This document shows, piece by piece, positions 1 through 9,477 of a DNA stretch of 64,000 nucleotides; position 1 is the first letter of the stretch, and each line of letters starts with the position of its first letter. The notes beneath the pieces were generated by a model that saw only the letters and a list, made by a program, of their open reading frames with translations, made no database searches and was not told the DNA's origin. Made by a program: the position numbers and the translations under genes. Where the stretch lies: contig NZ_CP109450.1 of the NCBI RefSeq assembly GCF_041438865.1, positions 6,698,001 to 6,762,000 on the forward strand. Reading direction: 5' to 3'. The stretch comes from Streptomyces sp. NBC_01471. GTDB lineage: Bacteria > Actinomycetota > Actinomycetes > Streptomycetales > Streptomycetaceae.

Positions 1-1
1 G

Positions 2-1318
<1,317 letters not shown>

Positions 1319-1441
1319 CGGCGACCTGGCCGGCGGACTTCCGGGACGTCGCGGTCTCCGCGGATGGTCGTGGGCCGGCCTGCGGAGGGCTGCGGCCGGG
1401 AGGCGGGGGCTGGGCGGAGGTGGCGATCCCGTGCTCCTGGC

Positions 1442-1771
1442 TCAGCCCTTCGGCGCCTTGATGATCTTTCCGCTCCTGTCGACGGTGTGGCTCTGCCAGT
1501 AGGTGTCCCACGTGTCGCCGACGTGTTCGGGCACCTTGCCCTTCGGGTAGCGGGTGTAGCCCTTCGGCGGTTCGTGGCCCTTGGAGGCGCAGGCACTGCC
1601 GGTGGATCCCACGTTCAGCACCGGATACTCACCGCCGCCGCAGATCGCGTCCTCCTGTGAGCAGCCCGTGAGGGCGAAGGCCATCGACGCTGCGGTCAGC
1701 ACAAGAACCGACACGGAGCGGCCGTAGCGGTTGCCGGCCGAGGCCGTACGGGGACGAATGGGCTCGCGCAT
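1442..1771 (-). CDS. small secreted lipoprotein (SCO0607-like)
   Basis: A 109-residue protein starting at the ATG at 1771, preceded by GAGGAG at good spacing. The N-terminus has a basic stretch (RPRTASAGNRYGR), a hydrophobic segment and the lipobox LTGC, so it should be lipidated and anchored to the outer face of the membrane. The mature part has two further cysteines (CGGGEY and SACASKG), possibly disulphide-linked, and a Tyr/Trp-rich tail ending in KIIKAPKG. It looks like the short Streptomyces lipoproteins named after SCO0607; that name is from memory. No enzyme motif is visible. It stands alone between the UvrA-like gene and the tetR gene. Confidence 0.7.
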   Translation of the reverse strand: MREPIRPRTASAGNRYGRSVSVLVLTAASMAFALTGCSQEDAICGGGEYPVLNVGSTGSACASKGHEPPKGYTRYPKGKVPEHVGDTWDTYWQSHTVDRSGKIIKAPKG

Positions 1772-1931
1772 GGTGCACTCCTCGTGGATCGGATCGGCTC
1801 GAAGCAATCCTGTGCCGAGCGGGCCGGCCCGATCATGAGTACTCGTACTCAACCTTCGTCCCGCAACCACTCAGCCGTCCGCGCGCCGCAGGGGGCACCT
1901 CGAAGGAGCCGCCCCCTGTGGGGTAACGCTC

Positions 1932-2654
1932 CTAGCGGTGGGCGAGGCCGTCGATCATCAGGGCGACGGTGAAGTCGAACCGGTCGTGGCCCTCGCCGGC
2001 GGTGAGCTCCGCCGCGTAGCGGGTGGTGTGAGGGAAGGTCTCGGCAGGCAGCGCGGCCAGTCGGTCCCGGAGCTCGCCGGTGTCGACGACCCAGTCCCCC
2101 TCGTCGTGGACCTTGCGCTGCTTCAGGATCGAGATCTCCAGGCAGTAGCCGGCCACGTACAGCAGGAGAGCGTCGACGGCCCAGACGGCGGCCTGCGGGG
2201 CGACGCCGCCGGCGATCAGGATGGCGAGCATTCCTTCGCTGACGCGCACGGTCTCCAGGTCTGTGGGGGCCATCGCCAGCGCGGCACGTGAGATACCGGG
2301 GTATTTCAGGTACTGGTCGCGCACCTGGGTGCAGACACCGCTGATCTGCTCCCGCCAGGCCGCGGGCTCGGGCTCGGGCAGCAGGAGACCGGCGCACAGC
2401 CGCGCGATGAGCAGTTCGTCGAGGTCGGCCTTGTTGACCACGTGGGCGTAGAGCGAGGCAGGTCCGGTGTCGAGCGCGCCGGCCAGCCGGCGCATGGTCA
2501 GTGCCTCGTAGCCCTCGGTGGCGATGACGTGCAGCGCGGTGTCGATGACCTGCTCCACGGTGATCGGGGCCTTGCGGCGCCGTGGCCTCGGGCCGGTCCG
2601 CGCCTCGGGGTTCGGCGGCTGGTGACGCGCCGCGCGTCGCTCTCTCGGGTTCAC
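1932..2654 (-). CDS. TetR family transcriptional regulator
   Basis: A 240-residue TetR-type repressor. The N-terminal helix-turn-helix is clear (ITVEQVIDTALHVIATEGY followed by LTMRRLAGALDTGPASLYAH), and the C-terminal part resembles the TetR_C domain of tetracycline-repressor-like proteins. The GTG at 2654 is chosen as start because TATGAT lies exactly 6 nt upstream on the same strand, the usual arrangement for a leaderless Streptomyces mRNA; there is no Shine-Dalgarno sequence. It is divergent from a flavin monooxygenase gene, and two copies of an 11-bp palindrome sit between them. It probably represses both itself and the monooxygenase and is released by a small molecule, perhaps a monooxygenase substrate (inference). 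Confidence 0.88.
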   Translation of the reverse strand: MNPRERRAARHQPPNPEARTGPRPRRRKAPITVEQVIDTALHVIATEGYEALTMRRLAGALDTGPASLYAHVVNKADLDELLIARLCAGLLLPEPEPAAWREQISGVCTQVRDQYLKYPGISRAALAMAPTDLETVRVSEGMLAILIAGGVAPQAAVWAVDALLLYVAGYCLEISILKQRKVHDEGDWVVDTGELRDRLAALPAETFPHTTRYAAELTAGEGHDRFDFTVALMIDGLAHR

Positions 2655-2660
2655 CCGGTC

Positions 2661-2704
2661 ATCATAGCTTGACGCGAACAGTGTTCGTATGTAGAACAGT
2701 GTTC
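2661..2704. promoter_or_regulatory. divergent promoters with tandem TetR-type operators
   Basis: GAACAGTGTTC occurs twice, at 2676-2686 and 2694-2704, 18 bp apart. Each copy is a palindrome with 5-bp arms around one central base. The rightward promoter is TTGACG (2669-2674), 17 nt, TAGAAC (2692-2697), so both operators overlap it. The leftward promoter has TATGAT (complement of 2661-2666), 6 nt from the tetR GTG. Both transcripts should be leaderless. This layout is typical of autorepression by the adjacent TetR protein. Confidence 0.75.
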
Positions 2705-4351
2705 GTGACAATGAATGCGAACCAGAACGTGAACGTGGACATGAATGTGGGCACGAACGTGGATGTGACCGTGGTCGGGGCCGGGCCGGTGGGCCTCGTG
2801 CTCGCCGCCGAGCTGGCGCTCTCCGGGGCGACGGTGCAGGTACTCGAGCGACGGGCCGAGCCGGACGAGGCGACGAAGGCCATGGCGATCAACGTGCCGA
2901 CGGCCGAGGCGCTCGACCGCCGCGGCCTGCTGCCGGCCGCCGAACAGGTGCAGCGAGAGGTGCTTGAGCGAGTGGGGTCGTTCGCTCGCGTTGCCGACGA
3001 GCAACCGTCCGGTGGCGGCGGACGACCGCGCACCGCGCGGTTCACCGGGCATTTCGCCGGAATGGTCCTCGCAGCCGACCTCGTGGACGAGTCCGATCCC
3101 GACCTCGCCGCGCACACCGCGGTCGCCGGAGCGCAGATGGTGCCGCAGCGTGAGCTGGAGGCCCTGCTCGCCGAGCACGTCGCGCGACTCGGTGTACGGG
3201 TGCGTCGCGGGGTGGAGGTCACCGCGCTGGAGGACACCGGCGACGGTGTGCTCGTCGGTACCACGGCCGGCCCGTTGCGGACCGGGTGGCTGGTCGGGTG
3301 CGACGGCGGGCACAGCACCGTGCGCCGCCTCGCGGGCATCGGCTTCCCCGGCACCGACCCCGAATTCACCGGATACCTGGCCGTCGCCGACATCGCCGAC
3401 CCCTCGATGCTCGTGAACGGATGGGCGTGGTCACCCGAGGGCGTGTACCGCTACGGGCCACAGCCCGGGCGGGTGGTCACCCTGGAGTTCGACGGCCCGC
3501 CCGACGGCCTCCCCCACGCCCGGCGTCGCCCGCGCGGGGGGACACCCATGGCGCCGGTCACCCTTGAGGAGCTGCAGACCAGTCTGCGCCGGGTCTCGGG
3601 CACCGGCGTCACGCTGACCGGGCTGCGCGGGGCCGCGACCTGCTGGACCGACAACGCCCGCCAGGCCGCGGCCTATTGCTCGGGCCGGGTGCTGCTGGCA
3701 GGCGACGCCGCGCATGTGCACCCGCCGTTCGGCGGTCAGGGGCTCAACCTCGGGGTCGGCGACGCGATGAACCTCGGCTGGAAGCTCGGTGCCGTGGTCA
3801 CCGGGTGGGCACCCGAAGGGCTGCTCGACACCTACGACGCCGAGCGCCGTCCCCTGGGCGCCTGGGTGCTGGACTGGACGCGGGCCCAGGTCGGGGTGAT
3901 GCGCGGGGACGCCAAGTCGGCCGCGCTCCGGGAGGTCGTCGCCGATCTGCTGAGCACCCGGGCGGGCACGACCTACGCGGTCAAGAAGATCTCCGGTGTC
4001 ACGCAGCACATCGACCTGCCCGGAGACCATCCGCTCATCGGACGGTTCGTCCCCGACCTCTGGCTGAGGGACGGCTCCCGTCTGGTCGACCACGGTCACG
4101 GCGGCGGGTTCCTGCTGCTCGACCGCACTCCCGACGGGACGTTCGCCCGCCTCGCCGCGGGCCGGGCCGGGCGAGTGCGCAGTGTGACCGACGACCACGC
4201 GGCGCCGGCCGGGGTGCTGGTACGGCCGGACGGGGTGGTCGTCTGGGCCACCGACACCCCCGACACCGCCGCCGTCACCGGCCTCGAAGCCGCCCTGCAC
4301 CGATGGACCGGCGCGCCGTCGTCCTCACCCGTGCACGGGCCGGCGGCCTGA
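2705..4351 (+). CDS. FAD-dependent aromatic monooxygenase
   Basis: A single-component flavin hydroxylase of the PheA/TfdB-like group (p-hydroxybenzoate hydroxylase fold). It has the FAD dinucleotide motif VVGAGPVGLVLAAE near residue 25, the middle motif GCDGGHSTVRRLAG, and the second FAD site VLLAGDAAHVHPPFGGQG near residue 333. The C-terminal 150 residues match the thioredoxin-like tail of this group. Such enzymes use NADPH and O2 to hydroxylate phenolic or polyketide substrates; relatives act in antibiotic tailoring or rifamycin inactivation. The substrate here is unknown. The GTG at 2705 lies 7 nt after the -10 box and would make the mRNA leaderless; the ATG at 2711 is the alternative. The first 21 residues form an odd Asn-Val/Asp-Val-rich run. 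It is divergent from, and probably controlled by, the TetR gene. Confidence 0.9.
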   Translation: MTMNANQNVNVDMNVGTNVDVTVVGAGPVGLVLAAELALSGATVQVLERRAEPDEATKAMAINVPTAEALDRRGLLPAAEQVQREVLERVGSFARVADEQPSGGGGRPRTARFTGHFAGMVLAADLVDESDPDLAAHTAVAGAQMVPQRELEALLAEHVARLGVRVRRGVEVTALEDTGDGVLVGTTAGPLRTGWLVGCDGGHSTVRRLAGIGFPGTDPEFTGYLAVADIADPSMLVNGWAWSPEGVYRYGPQPGRVVTLEFDGPPDGLPHARRRPRGGTPMAPVTLEELQTSLRRVSGTGVTLTGLRGAATCWTDNARQAAAYCSGRVLLAGDAAHVHPPFGGQGLNLGVGDAMNLGWKLGAVVTGWAPEGLLDTYDAERRPLGAWVLDWTRAQVGVMRGDAKSAALREVVADLLSTRAGTTYAVKKISGVTQHIDLPGDHPLIGRFVPDLWLRDGSRLVDHGHGGGFLLLDRTPDGTFARLAAGRAGRVRSVTDDHAAPAGVLVRPDGVVVWATDTPDTAAVTGLEAALHRWTGAPSSSPVHGPAA

Positions 4352-4428
4352 ATCCCTGTCCGTTCCGCCCTCAGCAGGGCCTCTTCAGTAAGGGCTGCGT
4401 ACGGAGCCGGCGCACCGGGAGGGATCCG

Positions 4429-5433
4429 TCACCGTGCGTCGCGCAGGTGAAGAAGGTACGCCGCGGTCAGCGCGACGGCGCGGTCAGCGTCGTGCGACAG
4501 CTCCACCAGGGCGCCTGACGCCCTCGTGCCCGGGATGCCCGCCAGCGCCTGGGTCAGCCGCCCGCGTGCAGATGCTTCGGCAGTGCCGTGGGCGAGGCGG
4601 TCGACGAGCCCGGTCGCGATCTGATCCGCCGTCGCCGGGTCGCTCGCCAGCACGCTCAGCGCATCGGCCGCATCGGTGTCGTTCCTTCCCTCCACGATCA
4701 TGCCCATGAGCGTCGGGACCGCGTCGGCCATCCCCCGTGTCCCGAGCGCCAGAGCGGCGTACCCGCGGACCACGGCGTCGGGGCTCGCCAGAGCATCCCG
4801 CAGGTGTGCGGTGGCCTCACCGGCGGGCAGCTCGGCGAGGGCCTGTACGGCACGTTCCCGCACGGCGGCCACCGGTGAGCCGAGACCCTCCGCCAGGAGT
4901 GCGGGGCCGCCGTCGCCCGATCGGGCCAGCGCCCATCGAAGGGCCCCGGCGACGTTCGGCTCCGTCTCGCTCAGGGCCGCCTCGACCAGTGCCTCGACCG
5001 GCACCGGAACCTCGTCGGCCGAGGAGAGGGCCGCGCGCTGGCGCGTGTCGGCGCTCTTCGACCCCAGCGCCTTGAGGAGCGCGACGACCTGGAGGACGTC
5101 CTCCCAGCCGGTGGGTTCCGCGGCGTCGATCCGGCGCAGCCGCGTGAGCAACTCGGTCTCGGCCGCGATGCGTTCGCGGGCCTGACGGACGAGGTCGCCG
5201 ACGAGCGCCGAGGGCGTGAAGCCGGGCTCGTCGAGCGCGCGCCCGATCTCACGGAGCGACAGACCCAGCGACCGCAGGCTCTCGATGTGGAAGATCCGCC
5301 GGATGTCCTGCCCGGAGTACTCGCGATAGCCGGAGCCGGTACGGCCCGATGGACGCACCAGACCGAGCGACTCGTAATGCCGGAGCATCCGGGCGCTGAC
5401 CCCGGACCGCCGGGCCACCTCACCGATCAACAC
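4429..5433 (-). CDS. MerR family regulator fused to HEAT repeats
   Basis: A 334-residue protein with a MerR winged-helix DNA-binding domain at residues 1-75 (MLIGEVARRSGVSARMLRHY and GYREYSGQDIRRI), a dimerisation helix to about residue 110, and then about 200 residues of Ala/Leu-rich helical repeats. The repeats include VRERAVQALAEL and VVRGYAALALGTR, which are HEAT/Armadillo-like. Ordinary MerR sensors bind metals or drugs through a short C-terminus, so a solenoid suggests a protein or large ligand instead (inference). It starts at a GTG only 3 nt after the stop of the upstream HEAT-repeat gene, so the two are translationally coupled and probably work together. Confidence 0.85.
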   Translation of the reverse strand: MLIGEVARRSGVSARMLRHYESLGLVRPSGRTGSGYREYSGQDIRRIFHIESLRSLGLSLREIGRALDEPGFTPSALVGDLVRQARERIAAETELLTRLRRIDAAEPTGWEDVLQVVALLKALGSKSADTRQRAALSSADEVPVPVEALVEAALSETEPNVAGALRWALARSGDGGPALLAEGLGSPVAAVRERAVQALAELPAGEATAHLRDALASPDAVVRGYAALALGTRGMADAVPTLMGMIVEGRNDTDAADALSVLASDPATADQIATGLVDRLAHGTAEASARGRLTQALAGIPGTRASGALVELSHDADRAVALTAAYLLHLRDAR

Positions 5434-5436
5434 GTC

Positions 5437-6108
5437 CTACCGTCCCTCCCGGCCGGACCCGCCCAGGGCCACGACGCGCTTCGCCTCCTCGACCGCGCAC
5501 TCGAAACCGGCGTCCGGGTCACGCAGCAGCCGTTCTGTGGCGAGCGCGTGCGCACGTACATCCGGGCCGGGGGCCGTCGTCGCGGCACGCAGAGCCGGCA
5601 GCACCACTTCACCCAGCGCGACCAGCGCCCGGCTGAGACTGCGCCGCGTCTCCCGCCCGCCGCGCCCGAGCTGCGTCGCCAGCACCGTGGCAAGCGCGGA
5701 CTCCTCCCCTTCCGGTACGAGCACGACCGCGGCCCGCCAGGCGCTCCGCGCCACCTCGTCGTCGGCGTCCGAGAGGAGCGTCCGTGTGATGGCCGGCCAC
5801 GCCTGCCGGTCCCCGATCTTGGACAGCGTATGCAGCGCCTGGCTCCGCGCCTGCGCACGCTCCGAGCGGACTTCGCGGAGCAGCCCGGGAAGCGTCATGA
5901 ACACCGGGTGGCGGGTGAGCGCCCAGGTCAGCATGTCGCGGACGAGGAACTCGGGCTCGATCGCGCATCGTTCGACGAGCTTGTCGACGAAGCGCGGGTC
6001 CGGCGTCGTGCCGGCTGCCAGAGCGGCCCGCAGCCGCACGGACGGACGGTCGTCCTCCAGTCCCCGGAGCGCTCGTACCGCATCGGTGTCCTGTGTTGTG
6101 ATCGCCAT
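5437..6108 (-). CDS. HEAT-repeat protein
   Basis: A 223-residue helical-repeat protein, starting at the ATG at 6108 behind a strong AAGGAGGTGG ribosome-binding site. Repeated units such as DDRPSVRLRAALAAGTTPD, SERAQARSQALHTLSKIGD and DDEVARSAWRAAVVLVPEG are HEAT-like, a fold used for protein or nucleic-acid binding. It has no signal peptide, membrane segment or catalytic motif. It is the first gene of a two-gene minus-strand operon whose second gene is the MerR-HEAT fusion, and its repeats resemble those in that partner. It may be the cognate partner or antagonist of the regulator (inference). It is divergent from argC, with about 140 bp between them. Confidence 0.78.
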   Translation of the reverse strand: MAITTQDTDAVRALRGLEDDRPSVRLRAALAAGTTPDPRFVDKLVERCAIEPEFLVRDMLTWALTRHPVFMTLPGLLREVRSERAQARSQALHTLSKIGDRQAWPAITRTLLSDADDEVARSAWRAAVVLVPEGEESALATVLATQLGRGGRETRRSLSRALVALGEVVLPALRAATTAPGPDVRAHALATERLLRDPDAGFECAVEEAKRVVALGGSGREGR

Positions 6109-6193
6109 CTGGACCACCTCCTTGGTGAGCAGTGAAGGCCCTGTCACCGTGTCAAGGTCAAGCAGAGCCGTGTCCCCTTCGCCAAAAGCCCCC

Positions 6194-6229
6194 CTTTGCA
6201 TAAAAGTGCAGCCTTGCGTATAGTCATGC
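6194..6229 (+). promoter_or_regulatory. argCJBDR promoter with two ARG boxes
   Basis: TTGCAT (6196-6201), 17 nt, TATAGT (6219-6224) is a good promoter for the arg operon. Two tandem operator-like sequences overlap it: CTTTGCATAAAAGTGCAG at 6194-6211 and CCTTGCGTATAGTCATGC at 6212-6229. Both resemble ArgR-binding ARG boxes, and a similar box precedes argG at 18.17 kb. ArgR with arginine bound would block both promoter elements. Confidence 0.82.
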
Positions 6230-6249
6230 CTTCGACGAGGAGGATTTCG

Positions 6250-7278
6250 ATGGCGGTACGTGCAGCGGTGGCAGGAGCAAGCGGATACGCCGGCGGGGAA
6301 CTCCTCCGTCTGCTGCTCGGCCACCCGGATGTCGAGATCGGTGCGCTCACCGGCAACTCCAACGCGGGCCAGGCGCTCGGCGCCCTGCAGCCGCATCTGC
6401 GGCCGCTGGCCGGGCGTGTGCTCCAGCCGACCACCGCGGACGTCCTCGCCGGTCACGACGTCGTCTTTCTCGCGCTGCCGCACGGGCAGTCCGCCGCCGT
6501 CGCCGAGCAGCTCGGTGACGACGTCCTCGTCGTCGACATGGGCGCCGACTTCCGGCTGAAAGACGCCGGGGACTGGGAACGGTTCTACGGCTCCCCGCAC
6601 GCGGGGACCTGGCCGTACGGGCTGCCCGAGCTGCCCCGCGGGCGCAGCGCCCTCTCCGGGGCGAAGCGGATCGCCGTACCGGGCTGCTACCCGACAGCGG
6701 TGTCCCTCGCGCTCTTCCCGGCGTACGCGGCCGGTCTCGCCGAGCCCGAAGCGGTGGTCGTCGCCGCCTCCGGTACGTCCGGCGCCGGCAAGGCGGCCAA
6801 GCCGCACCTGCTCGGCTCCGAGGTGATGGGCTCGATGTCGCCGTACGGCGTCGGCGGGGGACACCGGCACACGCCCGAGATGATCCAGAACCTGAGCGCG
6901 GCGGCCGGCGAGCCGGTCACGGTCTCCTTCACGCCGACCCTCGCTCCCATGCCCCGCGGGATCCTGGCCACCTGCACCGCGAAGGCGAAGCCCGGTGTGA
7001 GCGCCGGGACGGTCCGTGCGGCGTACGAGAAGGCCCTCGCGGACGAGCCGTTCACGGAGCTGCTGCCGGAGGGGCTGTGGCCGTCGACCGGTTCCGTGTA
7101 CGGCTCCAACGCGGTGCAGATCCAGGTCGCGTACGACGCCGCCGCCGGCCGGATCGTCGCCATCAGCGCCATCGACAACCTCACCAAGGGCACCGCGGGC
7201 GGCGCCCTGCAGAGCATGAACATCGCGCTCGGACTCCCCGAGGACCGAGGGCTTTCCACCATCGGGGTGGCGCCGTGA
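6250..7278 (+). CDS. argC: N-acetyl-gamma-glutamyl-phosphate reductase
   Basis: ArgC reduces N-acetylglutamyl-5-phosphate to the semialdehyde with NADPH, the third step of arginine synthesis. The 342-residue protein has the nucleotide-binding start VRAAVAGASGYAGGELLRLL, the catalytic-cysteine segment AVPGCYPTAV and the conserved GVGGGHRHTPE. The ATG at 6250 follows a GAGGAGGA ribosome-binding site. It is the first gene of the argCJBDR operon, directly downstream of the ARG-box promoter. Its stop codon overlaps by 4 nt a possible 44-codon ORF that leads to argJ. Confidence 0.97.
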   Translation: MAVRAAVAGASGYAGGELLRLLLGHPDVEIGALTGNSNAGQALGALQPHLRPLAGRVLQPTTADVLAGHDVVFLALPHGQSAAVAEQLGDDVLVVDMGADFRLKDAGDWERFYGSPHAGTWPYGLPELPRGRSALSGAKRIAVPGCYPTAVSLALFPAYAAGLAEPEAVVVAASGTSGAGKAAKPHLLGSEVMGSMSPYGVGGGHRHTPEMIQNLSAAAGEPVTVSFTPTLAPMPRGILATCTAKAKPGVSAGTVRAAYEKALADEPFTELLPEGLWPSTGSVYGSNAVQIQVAYDAAAGRIVAISAIDNLTKGTAGGALQSMNIALGLPEDRGLSTIGVAP

Positions 7279-7409
7279 GCGGCGCACGCACGGCCGTCGG
7301 GCGGGCAACCGCCGGACGGCGCCAGCAGACCGGGGCCGCGCCGACGCGCCGCGCGGCCGGCAGTGACACGAGCCGCCACAGCGGCGGGGCGAACGAGGAG
7401 ATGCAGTGA
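7275..7409 (+). CDS. possible 44-aa coupling ORF between argC and argJ
   Basis: An open frame begins with a GTG overlapping the argC stop as GTGA (7275-7278) and ends with a TGA overlapping the argJ start as GTGA (7406-7409). The 44-residue product is basic and rich in Arg, Ala, Gly and Ser, with no recognisable domain. The upstream ribosome-binding site is weak (GGGGTGG at 7265-7270). Its likely function, if any, is to carry ribosomes from argC to argJ across a gap of about 130 nt. It may also be a chance frame in GC-rich DNA: argJ has its own GAGGAG site within this ORF. Confidence 0.35.
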   Translation: MSGARTAVGRATAGRRQQTGAAPTRRAAGSDTSRHSGGANEEMQ

Positions 7410-8557
7410 GCGTCACGGCAGCGAAGGGATTCACGGCAGCGGGCATCGCCGCCGGAATCAAGGAGAGCGGCGGACCCGACCTGGCCCTCGTGGTCAACGC
7501 CGGGCCCCGGCTGGCCGCCGCGGGCGTCTTCACCTCCAACCGCGTCAAGGCCGCGCCGGTCCTCTGGTCCGAGCAGGTACTCAAGGGCGGCACCGTCGGA
7601 GCCGTGGTCCTCAACTCCGGTGGCGCCAACGCCTGCACCGGACCCAGGGGCTTCCAGGACACCCACGCCACCGCCGAGAAGGCCGCCGAGGTCCTCGGCG
7701 GCAACGCGGGTGAGGTCGCGGTCGCGTCGACCGGGCTCATCGGTCTGCCGCTGCCCATGGACAAGCTGCTGCCCGGCATCGAGCGGGCCGCCGCCGAACT
7801 CTCCCCGCACGGCGGCGAGAAGGCCGCCATCGCCATCAAGACCACCGACACCGTCCACAAGACCGCCGTCGCCGGCGGGGACGGCTGGAGCGTCGGCGGG
7901 ATGGCCAAGGGCGCGGGCATGCTCGCCCCGGGTCTCGCCACCATGCTCGTCGTGCTCACCACCGACGCCGACCTGGACAGCCCGGTCCTGGACCGGGCGC
8001 TCCGGGCCGCCACCCGTACGACCTTCGACCGGGTCGACTCCGACGGCTGCATGTCCACCAACGACACCGTGCTGCTGCTCGCCTCCGGTGCCTCCGCAGC
8101 GGTGCCCGGCGACGAGGAGTTCGCCGAGGCCGTCCGTACGGTCTGCGCCGACCTGGCCCGCCAGCTGATCGGCGACGCCGAGGGCGCCAGCAAGGACATC
8201 CGCATCGAGGTCGTCAACGCCGCGACCGAGGACGACGCCGTCGAGGTGGGCCGCTCCATCGCCCGTAACAACCTCCTGAAGTGCGCCATCCACGGCGAGG
8301 ACCCCAACTGGGGCCGGGTGCTCTCCGCGATCGGCACCACATCCGCCGCCTTCGAGCCCGACGAGCTCAACGTCGCCATCAACGGTGTCTGGGTCTGCAA
8401 GAAGGGCTCCGTCGGCGAGGACCGCGAACTCGTCGACATGAGGTACCGCGAGGTGAAGATCACCGCCGACCTGGCGGCGGGCAGCGAGTCGGCCGTGATC
8501 TGGGCCAACGACCTGACCGCCGACTACGTCCACGAGAACAGCGCGTACAGCTCATGA
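7406..8557 (+). CDS. argJ: bifunctional ornithine acetyltransferase/N-acetylglutamate synthase
   Basis: ArgJ transfers the acetyl group from N-acetylornithine to glutamate, and in bifunctional forms also makes N-acetylglutamate from acetyl-CoA. The precursor cuts itself between Ala and Thr in the KGAGMLAPGLATML region; the new N-terminal Thr (about residue 179) is the nucleophile. The 383-residue protein also has the conserved DSDGCMSTNDT and HGEDPNWGR motifs. The GTG at 7406 follows GAGGAG. The stop overlaps the argB start as ATGA, so the genes are translationally coupled. Having this enzyme explains the absence of argA and argE nearby. Confidence 0.96.
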   Translation: MSVTAAKGFTAAGIAAGIKESGGPDLALVVNAGPRLAAAGVFTSNRVKAAPVLWSEQVLKGGTVGAVVLNSGGANACTGPRGFQDTHATAEKAAEVLGGNAGEVAVASTGLIGLPLPMDKLLPGIERAAAELSPHGGEKAAIAIKTTDTVHKTAVAGGDGWSVGGMAKGAGMLAPGLATMLVVLTTDADLDSPVLDRALRAATRTTFDRVDSDGCMSTNDTVLLLASGASAAVPGDEEFAEAVRTVCADLARQLIGDAEGASKDIRIEVVNAATEDDAVEVGRSIARNNLLKCAIHGEDPNWGRVLSAIGTTSAAFEPDELNVAINGVWVCKKGSVGEDRELVDMRYREVKITADLAAGSESAVIWANDLTADYVHENSAYSS

Positions 8558-9477
8558 GCGCCCGCAAGCACACCGCGCTCCCCAAGGCGCAGACCCTCAT
8601 CGAGGCGCTGCCCTGGCTGACGCGCCACCACGGCAAGACCGTCGTCATCAAGTTCGGCGGCAACGCCATGGTCGACGAGGAGCTCAAGGCCGCCTTCGCC
8701 CAGGACGTCGTCTTCCTGCGGCACGCCGGTCTCAGGCCCGTCGTCGTGCACGGCGGCGGCCCGCAGATCAGCGCACAGCTCGACCGGCACGGCCTGGTCA
8801 GTGAGTTCAAGGCCGGGCTGCGGGTGACGACGCCCGAGGCGATGGACGTCGTACGGATGGTGCTCGCGGGCCAGGTGCAGCGCGAACTCGTCGGGCTGCT
8901 CAACCAGCACGGCCCGTTCGCGGTCGGTATGACCGGCGAGGACGCGAACACGATCACCGCCGTCCAGCACTTCCCGCAGATCGACGGCGAGGCGGTCGAC
9001 ATCGGCCGGGTCGGCGAGATCACCGGGATCGACATCGGCGCGATCGAGGCGCTGCTGGAGGACGGCCGCATTCCCGTCGTCTCCTCCATCGCCCGCAGCG
9101 CCGAGGACAACCACGTCTTCAACGTCAACGCCGACACCGCGGCCGCCGCGCTGGCCGCCGCACTGAACGCCGAGACACTGATGGTCCTCACCGACGTGGA
9201 GGGCCTCTACGAGGACTGGCCGAACAGCGACGACGTCATCAGCAGGCTCACCGCGAAGCAGCTGGAGAAGCTCCTCCCGGAGCTGGCCAGCGGCATGGTG
9301 CCCAAGATGCAGGGCTGCCTCTTCGCCGTACGCAACGGCGTCACCACCGCCCGCGTCATCGACGGGCGGGTCCAGCACTCGATTCTGCTGGAGATCTTCA
9401 CCGACGAGGGAATCGGCACGATGGTCGTGCCGGACACCGGGACAGAAACCACTGGCGCCACTGAGGGGGAGTCATGA
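8554..9477 (+). CDS. argB: acetylglutamate kinase
   Basis: ArgB phosphorylates N-acetylglutamate with ATP, the committed and usually arginine-inhibited step of the cyclic pathway. The 307-residue protein belongs to the amino-acid kinase family and shows VVIKFGGNAMVD, VVVHGGGPQIS and the metal/nucleotide region MVLTDVEGLYED. The N-terminal helix before the first glycine motif (KAQTLIEALPWLTRHHGKT) is the kind linked to arginine-sensitive hexameric enzymes (family knowledge). Its start overlaps the argJ stop and its stop overlaps the argD start, both as ATGA. Confidence 0.96.
   Translation: MSARKHTALPKAQTLIEALPWLTRHHGKTVVIKFGGNAMVDEELKAAFAQDVVFLRHAGLRPVVVHGGGPQISAQLDRHGLVSEFKAGLRVTTPEAMDVVRMVLAGQVQRELVGLLNQHGPFAVGMTGEDANTITAVQHFPQIDGEAVDIGRVGEITGIDIGAIEALLEDGRIPVVSSIARSAEDNHVFNVNADTAAAALAAALNAETLMVLTDVEGLYEDWPNSDDVISRLTAKQLEKLLPELASGMVPKMQGCLFAVRNGVTTARVIDGRVQHSILLEIFTDEGIGTMVVPDTGTETTGATEGES

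Noticed and set aside
6112..8508. Long minus-strand open frame running from the HEAT-repeat gene across argC and argJ
   Set aside because: Only the segment 5437-6108 has HEAT repeats and a ribosome-binding site. The rest is Ser/Pro/Arg-rich antisense to argC and argJ.
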